Source of the DNA: an uncultured Bryobacterales bacterium
GTDB taxonomy: Bacteria > Acidobacteriota > Terriglobia > Bryobacterales > UBA6623
DNA length: 64,000 nucleotides
Assembly: GCA_958295955.1 (NCBI GenBank)
Contig: OY282420.1
Coordinates: forward strand, 2,742,435-2,806,434
Reading direction: 5' to 3'
Below the pieces are notes generated by a model. The model was not told the DNA's origin and did not search any database. It worked only from the letters and a program-made list of their open reading frames with translations. Positions 50,649-58,604 of the stretch are shown piece after piece. The position numbers and the translations under genes are program-made. Position 1 is the stretch's first letter; every line of letters begins with the position of its first letter.

Positions 50649-51503
50649 CTATGCGGGCGGGCGCGCGTCCATCTCAGGGAACCAGAGCCGTCTTGCGGTT
50701 TCGCCCAGGATCCGGCGGCGGGCTTCAGCGGAGAGCGGCAGGCGGCTGCGGTAGATTTCCAAATGTTGGCCGTAGGTGAGCCGCCGCGCGTACTTTTCGG
50801 TTGGAAAATGCGAGCCCCAGCAGCAGCGCTCCGCGCCGAAGATGTCGATGACTTCGAGGACGGTTTCCCAGAAGCCGCCGCAGGGAAAGCCGTCGGGGCA
50901 GCCCGCCGCGCCGTTGGCGATGAACGAAAGTTTGGCATGCAGGTTGCGGCGCCTCGCCAAGCGGCCCAACGCCGCCAATGTCCGTTCGTTGGTCCCGCCG
51001 GAGCGCAGCCCCAGGCAATGGTCGAGGGCTACGGGAAGGTCCGGGAAGGCTGCGAGCAGGGCTTCGATCTGCTCTTCCAACTCGTAGCCGCCGAGGACGT
51101 TGACGACAAGCCCTTCATCGGCGGCGGTCTTCCACAGCGCGCGGACTCCGGGGTGGTCGAGCCGTTTCCCGCCGGCGGGAACGCTGCGCATGCCGCGGAC
51201 GTTGGCGTTGCGGGCGTAGCTCTTGAGCAATTCGGGGGAGCGCTCGTCTGCGGGATCGAGGGTGCAGATGCCCGCGGTCCAATGGGGATTCGCTTCGGCG
51301 GCGGCGCACAGATAGCGGTTGTCGAAGCCGTAGAAGCCGCTGACTTGAACCAGCGTGACTCCGTGGACTTCGTGGCGCTCGACCCGGTCGAGCAGACGCC
51401 CGAGCGAGCCGCTGCCCGCGGGCGGCCGCGACGGGTTTTCGCGCGGCGGAAAGGTTTTCTCGTCCGGCGAAAAAACGTGGGCATGCGTGTCGATGGTCAG
51501 CAC
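50649..51503 (-). CDS. Amidohydrolase family protein (amidohydrolase 2 type)
   Basis: This TIM-barrel metal-dependent hydrolase of 284 residues has HxH metal motif DTHAHVFSP at the N-terminus (residues 5-13). Further His positions are in VALDHCLGL, ERCCWGSHFPTEKY and YGQHLEIY. It is similar to predicted lactonase/2-pyrone-4,6-dicarboxylate hydrolase-type proteins. The natural substrate is unclear. First of three adjoining reverse genes; miaA follows with no gap. Confidence 0.83.
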   Translation of the reverse strand: MLTIDTHAHVFSPDEKTFPPRENPSRPPAGSGSLGRLLDRVERHEVHGVTLVQVSGFYGFDNRYLCAAAEANPHWTAGICTLDPADERSPELLKSYARNANVRGMRSVPAGGKRLDHPGVRALWKTAADEGLVVNVLGGYELEEQIEALLAAFPDLPVALDHCLGLRSGGTNERTLAALGRLARRRNLHAKLSFIANGAAGCPDGFPCGGFWETVLEVIDIFGAERCCWGSHFPTEKYARRLTYGQHLEIYRSRLPLSAEARRRILGETARRLWFPEMDARPPA

Positions 51504-51562
51504 GACGGTTCAGACTTATTCTTTCATGAGCGGACCGGGCGCCTCGGGCGGATGACGGCGGG

Positions 51563-51892
51563 TCACTTGGGGGGCAGGGAGCGCGCGAACCTGATCGCGC
51601 GGTTCACCCACGACGCTAGTTCCTCGTCGCCGGCGCAGCCTGCGGGATCGATGTAAACCATGCTTTGGATCGGCTTGCCGGTGAAGTCCATGGGGCGCGT
51701 ATGCGGCTCGCGGAGCGCCCTTGCGGCCCCGTTGTTGCCGAGCCGCAAGACGAGGCAGTCTTGCTGGACTCCGCAAGCCATGTGACCGTTGACCAGGAAG
51801 GCGAGGCCGCCGAACATTTTGCGTTCTTCGACGCCTCTGCGGCGCTTGAGCAGGGTCCGCATGCGGTCGGCCAAGGCTTCTTCGTAGGGCAT
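51563..51892 (-). CDS. TfoX N-terminal domain protein
   Basis: This 109-residue protein matches the TfoX N-terminal domain. Landmarks are EERKMFGGLAFLVNGHMACG (about 22-41) and PMDFTGKPIQSMVYIDPAG. The C-terminal domain of full TfoX/Sxy is absent, as in many stand-alone members. TfoX/Sxy activates competence genes in some Gammaproteobacteria; here the role is unknown. It sits next to the amidohydrolase group but 60 bases before it and may be independent. Confidence 0.85.
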   Translation of the reverse strand: MPYEEALADRMRTLLKRRRGVEERKMFGGLAFLVNGHMACGVQQDCLVLRLGNNGAARALREPHTRPMDFTGKPIQSMVYIDPAGCAGDEELASWVNRAIRFARSLPPK

Positions 51893-51971
51893 GAGGCGCC
51901 GAATTCCATTATGTCCGAGAAGCTGCCGGGCGATGCAAATGGATCGCGCTCATGATCTAGAGTAGGCGTGT

Positions 51972-52190
51972 ATGCCGCAATCCAATCCTTTCGACCTCAC
52001 GGGCAAAGCCGCGCTGGTGACCGGCGCGAACTCGGTCATCGGTTTCGGCTTCGCCGAGGGACTCGCACGGGCCGGCGGCTCGCTCGTGGCGACCAGCTTT
52101 GCCGGGATCGCCGTCTATTTCGCCTGCGACGCCGGCGCGTGTCACACAGGCGATGCGGTCGTGATCGACGGCGGATACGCCTGCTTCTGA
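51972..52190 (+). pseudogene. SDR dehydrogenase gene with internal in-frame deletion
   Basis: The 72 residues join the N-terminal 35 residues of a short-chain dehydrogenase (LTGKAALVTGANSVIGFGF, the cofactor motif with Val replacing a Gly) to its C-terminal 25 (VYFACDAGACHTGDAVVIDG then GYACF). The middle, which holds the Ser-Tyr-Lys catalytic set, is absent, about 175 residues short of a normal 250. The frame was kept across the deletion. It cannot be catalytically active. Confidence 0.78.
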
Positions 52191-52196
52191 GGGCCG

Positions 52197-53606
52197 CTAT
52201 TCTTCGGTCACTTGCAACTCGGCGCGCAGGCGGGCCAATTCCGCCTCCAATTCGGCGCGGGCCTCCGCGTGTTCCGGGTCTGCGTAAACGCTGTTCAACT
52301 CCAGAGGGTCGGCCTGAAGGTCGAACATCTCCCATTCGTCGACCGGTTTGTAATAGCGGATCAGCTTGTAGCGTTCGGTGCGCACGCCGTAGTGGGGATA
52401 GACGTTGTGACTGCTCGGGTACTCGTAATAGTGGTAATAAACGGATTGTCTCCAGTTGCCGGGCGCGTCTCCGCCGAGCGCCGGCCGCAGGCTGCGGCCC
52501 TGCATGTCCTCGGGAACGGGGATGCCCGCAAGATCGAGGATTGTCGGGGCGAAATCGAGGTTGAGCGCCATGGCTTGCGTGCGGCTGCCGGGTCGAACCA
52601 GCGGCGGATAGCGCACGAGAAGCGGGACGCGCAACGGCTCTTCGTACATGAACCGTTTGTCGAACAGACCGTGGTCGCCCACGAACATCCCGTTGTCGCT
52701 GGTATAGATCACAACGGTGTTCGCAGCAAGGTCCGCCGCGTCGAGATAGTCGAGCAGACGCCCGACGTTGTCGTCCACTGAGGCGACGACCCGCATATAG
52801 TCTTTGACGTACCGCTGATAGACCCATTTTTTCCGTCCGAGAGCGTCCATCTCCCGCGGCGGCGGGCTGCCCCATCGGGTGTAACGGTTGGCAAGCTCGG
52901 GTTCGAGATCGCTTTCGGCATCCGCAACGGCGCTCGCCCGGTTGCTGAAATCGTCGTTGAAATGCGGCGGCTCGGCGATGGTCTCGCCAACGAACATCGA
53001 CCGGTGCTTTTCATCCGGCTCCCACGGCCCGTGCGGGGCTTTGTGGTGATAGAGCAGCAGGAACGGGCGCTCTTCGGGGCGGTTTTCGAGCCACTGCAGC
53101 ACGAAATCGGTGATCAGATCGGTGACATAACCCTCATGCCTGACCCGCTTGCCCATCTCGATGAATTCAGGGTCGTGGTAACGGCCCTGTCCGGGCAGCA
53201 CTTTCCAGTAGTCGAATCCCGTGGGTTCGCTTTTGAGGTGCCACTTGCCGATCATGGCGGTTTCGTAGCCCGCCTGCTGCATCAGCTTGGGAAACGTTTG
53301 CTGCGAGCCGTCGAATGTATCGCGGTTGGAAAGCTGCCCGTTCTTGTGGCTGTATTTGCCGCTCAGCAGCACGGCGCGGCTGGGCGCGCAAAGCGAGTTC
53401 GTGACGAAGGCGTTCTCGAACAGCATCCCGCCGTCCGCGATGCGGTCGAGATTGGGGGTCGAGGCGATCTTGCTGCCGTATGCCGAAAGCATGTGGGCGG
53501 CATGATCGTCGGTCATGATATAGATGAAGTTCGGGCGGCCGGCGCCGCCGCACCCGGCCAGCGCCAGGACGGCGACGATCCACACGCGATTGAACCGAGC
53601 CTGCAT
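52197..53606 (-). CDS. Sulfatase lipoprotein
   Basis: This is a type I sulfatase of 469 residues. The N-terminus has a lipoprotein signal with lipobox LALAGC (Cys19), so it is anchored to a membrane. NFIYIMTDDHAAHMLSAYG holds metal Asp residues. The catalytic motif CAPSRAVLLSGKYSHKNG places the formylglycine Cys at residue 73, and YTSDNGMFVGDHG completes the site. It resembles the mucin/choline-sulfatase-like class of heparan or polysaccharide sulfatases. It is the second sulfatase of the window and the sequences differ clearly. It is divergent from rnhA. Confidence 0.92.
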   Translation of the reverse strand: MQARFNRVWIVAVLALAGCGGAGRPNFIYIMTDDHAAHMLSAYGSKIASTPNLDRIADGGMLFENAFVTNSLCAPSRAVLLSGKYSHKNGQLSNRDTFDGSQQTFPKLMQQAGYETAMIGKWHLKSEPTGFDYWKVLPGQGRYHDPEFIEMGKRVRHEGYVTDLITDFVLQWLENRPEERPFLLLYHHKAPHGPWEPDEKHRSMFVGETIAEPPHFNDDFSNRASAVADAESDLEPELANRYTRWGSPPPREMDALGRKKWVYQRYVKDYMRVVASVDDNVGRLLDYLDAADLAANTVVIYTSDNGMFVGDHGLFDKRFMYEEPLRVPLLVRYPPLVRPGSRTQAMALNLDFAPTILDLAGIPVPEDMQGRSLRPALGGDAPGNWRQSVYYHYYEYPSSHNVYPHYGVRTERYKLIRYYKPVDEWEMFDLQADPLELNSVYADPEHAEARAELEAELARLRAELQVTEE

Positions 53607-53667
53607 CGTGATTTATTTCATGCTAACGCAGCGCGTCAAGCGGATTGTAGCTTAAAAATTGCAAGCG

Positions 53668-54129
53668 ATGAAACGGGTCACTCTCGTTACCGACGGCTCG
53701 TGTCTGGGAAACCCCGGTCCGGGGGGCTGGGCCGCGATTTTGCGGTTCAACGGCAAGAAGAAGGAGATCTCGGGCGGCGAGTTGTTCACTACGAACAATC
53801 GCATGGAGATGACCGCCGTGCTCGAAGGGCTGGACGCCCTCAACGAACCCTGCGCGGTTGCGCTCGAAATCGATTCTCAGTACGTCAAGAACGGCGTTAC
53901 GCGATGGATGGCCGGCTGGAAGCGCAAAGGCTGGAAAACGGCTGCCGGCGAGCCGGTGAAGAACGAGGACTTGTGGCTGAAGCTCGACAAGGCGCTCGCC
54001 CGCCACACGGTTGCCTGGCGGTGGGTGAAAGGACACGCGGACCACGCCGACAACAACCGCTGCGACGAGTTGGCGAGAGAGGCGGCCCGGCGCGCTTCGC
54101 GCCGGCCGATAGCGGATAGTGAAGAGTAG
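53668..54129 (+). CDS. rnhA: Ribonuclease HI
   Basis: RNase HI removes RNA from RNA:DNA hybrids. The 153-residue protein shows the catalytic carboxylates in order: [20 protein letters not shown] (Asp), [18 protein letters not shown] (Glu), [12 protein letters not shown] (Asp) and [12 protein letters not shown] (Asp), plus the substrate-handling [10 protein letters not shown]. The last six codons (IADSEE) are encoded by the heptamer repeat at 54108-54135. cysS follows 11 bases on. Confidence 0.95.
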   Translation: MKRVTLVTDGSCLGNPGPGGWAAILRFNGKKKEISGGELFTTNNRMEMTAVLEGLDALNEPCAVALEIDSQYVKNGVTRWMAGWKRKGWKTAAGEPVKNEDLWLKLDKALARHTVAWRWVKGHADHADNNRCDELAREAARRASRRPIADSEE

Positions 54130-54135
54130 ATAGCA
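54108..54135 (+). repeat. Four heptamer units GATAGCG/GATAGTG/AAGAGTA/GATAGCA
   Basis: A 7-base periodic run overlaps the end of rnhA and continues past its stop; the third unit is degenerate. It follows GCCGGCC, as does the pair at 10200. Such heptamers recur in intergenic spots of this window. Confidence 0.5.
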
Positions 54136-54140
54136 AAACC

Positions 54141-55541
54141 ATGCCCCTCAAGCTTTACAACAGCCTGACCCGCCGCCACGAGACGTTCGAGCCGGCGGAC
54201 GGCGAGACCGTAAAAATGTACTCCTGCGGTCCGACCGTCTATCACTACGCCCACATCGGGAATCTGCGGACATTTACCTTTCAAGACATTCTGCGCCGGT
54301 ATTTGCGCCGTTGCGGCTGGAAATTGCTGCATGTGATGAACATCACCGACGTTGACGACAAGATCATCAAGAACGCCGGCGAGAAGGGGCTTTCGCTGAC
54401 CGATTACACAAGAAAATACGAGAAGGCGTTTTTCGAGGATGCCGCCGGGCTGCGGCTGGAGAAGCCCGAAAAGATCGCGCGCGCGACCGAACACATCGAC
54501 GCGATGCTGCGCCTTGTCGAGCGCATTGCCGAAAAGGGGCACACCTATCGCAGCGGCGGCTCGACGTATTTCAAGATTGCGAGCTGGAACGACTACGGGA
54601 AGCTCTCGCGGCTTGACGCGAAAGGCATCAGAGCCGGCGCCCGCGTCGACCAGGACGAATACGAGAAAGACGATGCCCGCGATTTCGCGCTGTGGAAAGC
54701 CTGCCGCGAAGACGAGCCGCATTGGCCGGGGCCGTTCGGGGCGGGACGGCCGGGCTGGCACCTGGAGTGCTCCGCCATGGCAATGCAGTATTTGGGCGAG
54801 ACGTTCGACATCCACACAGGCGGAGTCGATTTGCAGTTTCCGCATCACGAGAACGAGATCGCGCAGTCGGAAGCCGCGACCGGCAAGCAGTTCGTGCGCT
54901 TTTGGATCCATGCCGAGCACCTGCTGGTCGAAGGACGGAAGATGTCGAAATCGCTCGGCAATTTCTATACGCTGCGCGATCTGCTGGAGCAAGGTTTTTC
55001 CGCCGAGGCGGTGCGCTACCTGCTGTTTTCGACTCCGCACCGCAAGCAGTTGAACTTCACGCTGGACGGCTTGAAAGGCGCCGCGGCGGCGATCGACCGC
55101 CTGCGGAGCTTCAGGCGCCGCATCGCCGGCGGCGGTTTTGCCGCTGCCGCCTCGCCGCGGATGAGCGGGCAGGCCGACGGCGCCCGCGAACAATTTTTCG
55201 CGGCGCTCGACGACGACCTCAATACCGCTCAAGCACTGGGCGCGGTTTTCGAGTACATCCGCGAGGCGAATTCAGCGATCGACGGCGGAACGTTCGGACA
55301 GGAAAACGCGGCGGAAGCCGGCCGTCTCCTGGAGCTTTTCGATTCGATCTTCGACGTGCTCGAACCGCCGCGGGAGGGCCGCTTGCCGGCCGAAGCGGTC
55401 GAAGCGCGGATTGCCGACCGCGCGCGGGCCCGCGCTGCCCGCGACTTCGCTCGAGCGGACCGCATTCGCAACGAACTCGCCGCTCAGGGCGTGATTCTCG
55501 AAGACTCGCGCGACGGCACCGCGTGGCGCTACGCCGACTGA
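54141..55541 (+). CDS. cysS: Cysteinyl-tRNA synthetase
   Basis: CysS charges tRNA-Cys. The class I signature region is present: YSCGPTVYHYAHIGNLRTF (HIGN), and KMSKSLGNF (KMSKS) near residue 270. The zinc ligands (Cys in YSCGPTV, Cys in WHLECSAMA, and the His pair in FPHHENEIAQSE) are in place. Length is 466 residues, normal for the family. It is translated after rnhA in the same direction, so these two may form a small operon. Confidence 0.95.
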   Translation: MPLKLYNSLTRRHETFEPADGETVKMYSCGPTVYHYAHIGNLRTFTFQDILRRYLRRCGWKLLHVMNITDVDDKIIKNAGEKGLSLTDYTRKYEKAFFEDAAGLRLEKPEKIARATEHIDAMLRLVERIAEKGHTYRSGGSTYFKIASWNDYGKLSRLDAKGIRAGARVDQDEYEKDDARDFALWKACREDEPHWPGPFGAGRPGWHLECSAMAMQYLGETFDIHTGGVDLQFPHHENEIAQSEAATGKQFVRFWIHAEHLLVEGRKMSKSLGNFYTLRDLLEQGFSAEAVRYLLFSTPHRKQLNFTLDGLKGAAAAIDRLRSFRRRIAGGGFAAAASPRMSGQADGAREQFFAALDDDLNTAQALGAVFEYIREANSAIDGGTFGQENAAEAGRLLELFDSIFDVLEPPREGRLPAEAVEARIADRARARAARDFARADRIRNELAAQGVILEDSRDGTAWRYAD

Positions 55542-55551
55542 CGTTCCCGCG

Positions 55552-55806
55552 TCATTCGGCGGGTTTGCGGCGGTATTTCTTGTTGAACCGTTCGACGCGG
55601 CCCTCGGCGTCCACCAGCTTGCGCTTGCCGGTGTAGAAGGGGTGCGAGTAGGAAGAAATCGCCAAGTCGTAAAGCGGGTATTTTTTGCCGTCGATCTCGG
55701 TGGTCTTATCGGTTTTGGCTGTCGAGCGGGTGATCCACTCGGTATCGGTCGTCACGTCGCGGAACACGACCTCGCGGTAGTTGTCGGGATGGATGCCTTT
55801 CTTCAC
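55552..55806 (-). CDS. rpmE2: 50S ribosomal protein L31 type B
   Basis: This 84-residue ribosomal protein L31 lacks the zinc-binding Cys set and has the type B sequence (MKKGIHPDNYREVVFRDV, then SHPFYTGKRKLVDAEGRVE). The start is GTG 55806, preceded by AAGGA nine bases away. The frame is open much further upstream without homology. Type B L31 is a zinc-independent paralogue that is often induced when zinc is low. Confidence 0.93.
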   Translation of the reverse strand: MKKGIHPDNYREVVFRDVTTDTEWITRSTAKTDKTTEIDGKKYPLYDLAISSYSHPFYTGKRKLVDAEGRVERFNKKYRRKPAE

Positions 55807-55868
55807 GGTGCTGATCCTTGGGGAGAGTTGCGGAAAAGCGGCAGGCAACGCCTCCGCGTCCAAATTCC

Positions 55869-55874
55869 AATATA
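55869..55874 (-). promoter_or_regulatory. Candidate -10 box of rpmE2
   Basis: On the reverse strand TATATT sits about 63 bases upstream of the GTG, in an AT-rich stretch unusual for this GC-rich DNA. No clear -35 or Zur box was found. Confidence 0.35.
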
Positions 55875-55946
55875 ACAAATTCCTCATAGGCGCCGAAACC
55901 CGGAGATTCGCTGTCCGGTTCTCGCACGGACAGGCTTCCGGAGAGG

Positions 55947-56207
55947 CTATCGGACCTCGGGACCCAAGCCGTCTCTCGGATTGGGGCGGGCGCGATGCAG
56001 CCGCCTCTTCACGGCGAGAAACAGCAACACCGGAACAACCGCGACAATGAGCGACCGCAGGGACGCCGACATCTCCGGCTGCAGCCAAGTCAGCAGCCAA
56101 CGGACGCCAGCCATAAGCGGGACGGAAGTCAGCAATCCCGCCCGAGATTCAAGTCTGCGGCGGCGGGCATCCCGCGGGTCTTCGCGATTGAAAACGGACT
56201 CTATCAT
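55947..56207 (-). CDS. Small membrane protein, hypothetical
   Basis: The 86-residue frame starts at ATG 56207 with a basic segment (MIESVFNREDPRDARRRR), then two hydrophobic helices (LLTSVPLMAGVRWLLTWL and LRSLIVAVVPVLLFLAV) and a basic end (KRRLHRARPNPRDG). The layout looks like a real two-helix membrane protein, but no family was recognised. It is the only supported gene in the gap of about 500 bases between rpmE2 and the toxin; the rest of that gap shows only short repeats of ACTATCG type at 56249-56267. Confidence 0.45.
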   Translation of the reverse strand: MIESVFNREDPRDARRRRLESRAGLLTSVPLMAGVRWLLTWLQPEMSASLRSLIVAVVPVLLFLAVKRRLHRARPNPRDGLGPEVR

Positions 56208-56305
56208 GCGTTGCGGCCTATGACCGCCGGGGACCGGCAAACACCGTCACTATCGCATACTATCGCAATCGCCGCCGTGCGCGTCTCATCAATCGAGATG
56301 CAGCA

Positions 56306-56530
56306 GTGGCGCGACAAGGCGCGGGAGGCATTCGTAAGTTGCGTTGGCCGGGATCGGGACGGGGAAAGCGAGGTGGAATCCGGACGATTTACTTCCGCCA
56401 CACAGAAGCGGAGACAATCTACATGTTGACGGCCTATGCGAAGGCCGACCGTGAAGACCTGACGCCGGCAGACAGAAAAACCCTGTCGCGGCTGGTAGCT
56501 GCGATCAAAAAAGAGGAGGTAAGTCGATGA
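56306..56530 (+). CDS. RelE/ParE-family toxin, N-terminally truncated
   Basis: The 74 residues from GTG 56306 match the C-terminal two thirds of a RelE/HigB2-type mRNA-cleaving toxin: GIRKLRWPGSGRGKRGGIR, TIYFRHTEAETIYMLTAYAK and the closing Leu/Lys helix. Full members have about 100-110 residues, and the upstream frame carries unrelated Arg-rich sequence rather than the normal N-terminal helices. It may therefore be inactive. The stop overlaps the antitoxin start by 4 bases. Confidence 0.75.
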   Translation: MARQGAGGIRKLRWPGSGRGKRGGIRTIYFRHTEAETIYMLTAYAKADREDLTPADRKTLSRLVAAIKKEEVSR

Positions 56531-56832
56531 CGACGAAACGAACCCAAGTGGGTCAGGAGATAGAGGCGGCCTTGGGCGAGGTTCTTGCCCATGTGCGCGG
56601 CGAAGCGGATCTGCCGTGCCGCATTATCGACGATCCCGATGCAGAGCGCATTCTTGCGCTACGCAAGCGTATGAAGTTGAGTCGCCGGAAGTTCGCAGAC
56701 CGATTCGGTCTCGACGCGCGCGCCGTGCAGGAGTGGGAACAGGGGCGTCGTGTTCCCGACCGCGCCGCCCGCGTCCTGTTGGCCGTCATTGACCGCGACC
56801 CCGAGGCGGTCGTGCGCGTGCTCAACAAGTGA
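56527..56832 (+). CDS. XRE-family antitoxin / transcriptional regulator (NadS-like)
   Basis: This 101-residue protein has a helix-turn-helix at about 46-75 (MKLSRRKFADRFGLDARAVQ then EWEQGRRVPD), as in NadS/HigA-type antitoxins that follow RelE-like toxins. The toxin-first order and 4-base overlap are typical of this class. It should bind the toxin and repress its own operon. It looks intact although the toxin is truncated. Confidence 0.86.
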   Translation: MTTKRTQVGQEIEAALGEVLAHVRGEADLPCRIIDDPDAERILALRKRMKLSRRKFADRFGLDARAVQEWEQGRRVPDRAARVLLAVIDRDPEAVVRVLNK

Positions 56833-56873
56833 GGCCGCAGGTAAGAATCGTTGCGGAGCGCGCACGGCAGTCC

Positions 56874-58604
56874 TCACTTCCGGCGCGGATCGACATGCGG
56901 CGCGGGCGGCGGGTAAAGCGGCTGCGGGCCGTCCGTCCGGCTCGGATTGGGCGCGCCGGGGATTGTCTCGTACGGGGACGGCGCGGGCGTTCCAGGCGGC
57001 TGGTAGGGGCCGTTCGGAGAGGGTTGGTACGGGCCGGCGCCGCCCGGCTGCGCGCCGTAGCCGGAGCCCGGACGGCTCGCCGTTCCCGGAGCCTGGCCCC
57101 CCGCGGCGCCGAAGCCGCCGAAGCCGCCCGGCGCCGGCGAGCGGGGGTCGGCTATCCCTTGCTGCCTGTTGGGCGCAATGCCGCCGGCCATGCCCGGATT
57201 CATACCGAGGCCGCGGGGGGCGCCGCTCCCCGGTTGACCGCCGGCAAGGCCCGTGCCGTTGCCCATGTCCTTGCGATAGTCGTAAACGAACTCCCATTCG
57301 TTGTACATCTCGCGGCCCTGGTAGGTTTTGACGCCGAAGTCCTCGACCATGGAAGCCACGCCGGCGATGCCTTCCGTAAAAGCAGCCGCTGCGCCGGCGG
57401 CGCCCGCCGCTTGAACTTGTTGGTAGCCCTGCAACCCCGCCAATCCTCCGGGCCGCGGAGTGGTCAGCAGCCGCTGGATGATATTCGTTGCACTCGCCCC
57501 GGCGCCCTGCGGACCGAATGCTGCGGGGGCGCCGCCGACAGAGGCACCCGGCGGCAGGACCGGGAACGGCGATTGTCCCGGTGCCGAGCCCGCCCCATAC
57601 GCCGGACGGCCGCCGGTCTGCTGCGGCAAGACGCCGGCCGGCAAGACGCCGCCAAGACTTTGCAGACCACGGCCGGGGACGAATCCGGGCCGGCCGGGAC
57701 CCTGTTGCCCCTGTTGTCCGAACGGAGCATTGGGATCGGGCGTCGGCGGTCGATTCTCATGCATCGGCATTTGGCTCGGCAGCATGTCGCGATAGTCGGG
57801 CGGCTGCCGAATCGGTTGCCCGTCCGGGCCGACAGCGGGAACCGTCCCCTGCCCTTGGCCGGGCTGCGGCGCGCCTACCGGAAATTCAAAACCCTGGTTG
57901 TAGCGAACCTGCTGCGTCCCGTCGGGCGCGGCGGACTGCCGCACGGCGCGCGCTCGGGCGCCGCCCTGAAACTGCCCCGGAGGCGCTGCGCCGGGGATCA
58001 TGCCGCTGCGCCGGTCGGCAAGCTGCGCCGGAACTCCCGAGCCGAAGCCCGGCGAACCGCCGAGCGAAAGCGGAGCGGTTCCCTGCCCCGGCGCCGAGCC
58101 GCCGGCTCCGAAGCTCGACGGAGCGCTTGAGCGGCCGAACGACGAACCGAAGCCGTCCTCCTCCCCGCTTTCCTCGACTTCCTCGGCCAGATCGTAGATC
58201 AGCGAATCCTTGAACCGCCCGTCCTTGCCCACATGGATCAGGCGCCACTGGTCTTCGCCCGTCAGCGGATCTCTGTAGCGCTTGCGCAAATAGCGCACGC
58301 CGTTCGTATCTTCAAGATCGTCAAGCTCTTCAGGATATTTCTTGTGCTCGCGGAAGTAGAGCTCGATGGCGCGCCGGTATTGCTTGCCGCGATAAACAAG
58401 CGTCTCTTCTTTTATGCGCTGCGATTGAACCGCCATGCGCGGGATGGCTAGAGCCAGCGTCGCGAGCATGATGGCCGACGAAGCCAGCAGCGCAACCAGC
58501 ACGTAGCCGCCCCGGGCATCCCGCCGCCGCCTGAAGCGCGACGTCGCCTTAACTCGGATCCGTGAGCGCAAGCGTCTGCTCCTGCCGGAATTGCAAGTCT
58601 TCAA
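56874..58604 (-). CDS. Pseudopilin-like protein with long Gly/Pro/Gln-rich tail
   Basis: The N-terminus has a basic leader and the hydrophobic helix GGYVLVALLASSAIMLATLA, like type IV pilins and GspG pseudopilins (a Gly before the helix would be the prepilin cleavage site). It continues as a pilin-like domain (RAIELYFREHKKYPEELDDL, then DPLTGEDQWRLI) to about residue 140. Residues 150-560 are a very long low-complexity Gly/Pro/Gln/Ala tail. Total length is 576 residues against about 150 for normal GspG. The start is unsure: ATG 58604 overlaps the previous gene by 56 bases; TTG 58571 is nearer. Last gene of the pilus-like operon. Confidence 0.75.
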   Translation of the reverse strand: MKTCNSGRSRRLRSRIRVKATSRFRRRRDARGGYVLVALLASSAIMLATLALAIPRMAVQSQRIKEETLVYRGKQYRRAIELYFREHKKYPEELDDLEDTNGVRYLRKRYRDPLTGEDQWRLIHVGKDGRFKDSLIYDLAEEVEESGEEDGFGSSFGRSSAPSSFGAGGSAPGQGTAPLSLGGSPGFGSGVPAQLADRRSGMIPGAAPPGQFQGGARARAVRQSAAPDGTQQVRYNQGFEFPVGAPQPGQGQGTVPAVGPDGQPIRQPPDYRDMLPSQMPMHENRPPTPDPNAPFGQQGQQGPGRPGFVPGRGLQSLGGVLPAGVLPQQTGGRPAYGAGSAPGQSPFPVLPPGASVGGAPAAFGPQGAGASATNIIQRLLTTPRPGGLAGLQGYQQVQAAGAAGAAAAFTEGIAGVASMVEDFGVKTYQGREMYNEWEFVYDYRKDMGNGTGLAGGQPGSGAPRGLGMNPGMAGGIAPNRQQGIADPRSPAPGGFGGFGAAGGQAPGTASRPGSGYGAQPGGAGPYQPSPNGPYQPPGTPAPSPYETIPGAPNPSRTDGPQPLYPPPAPHVDPRRK

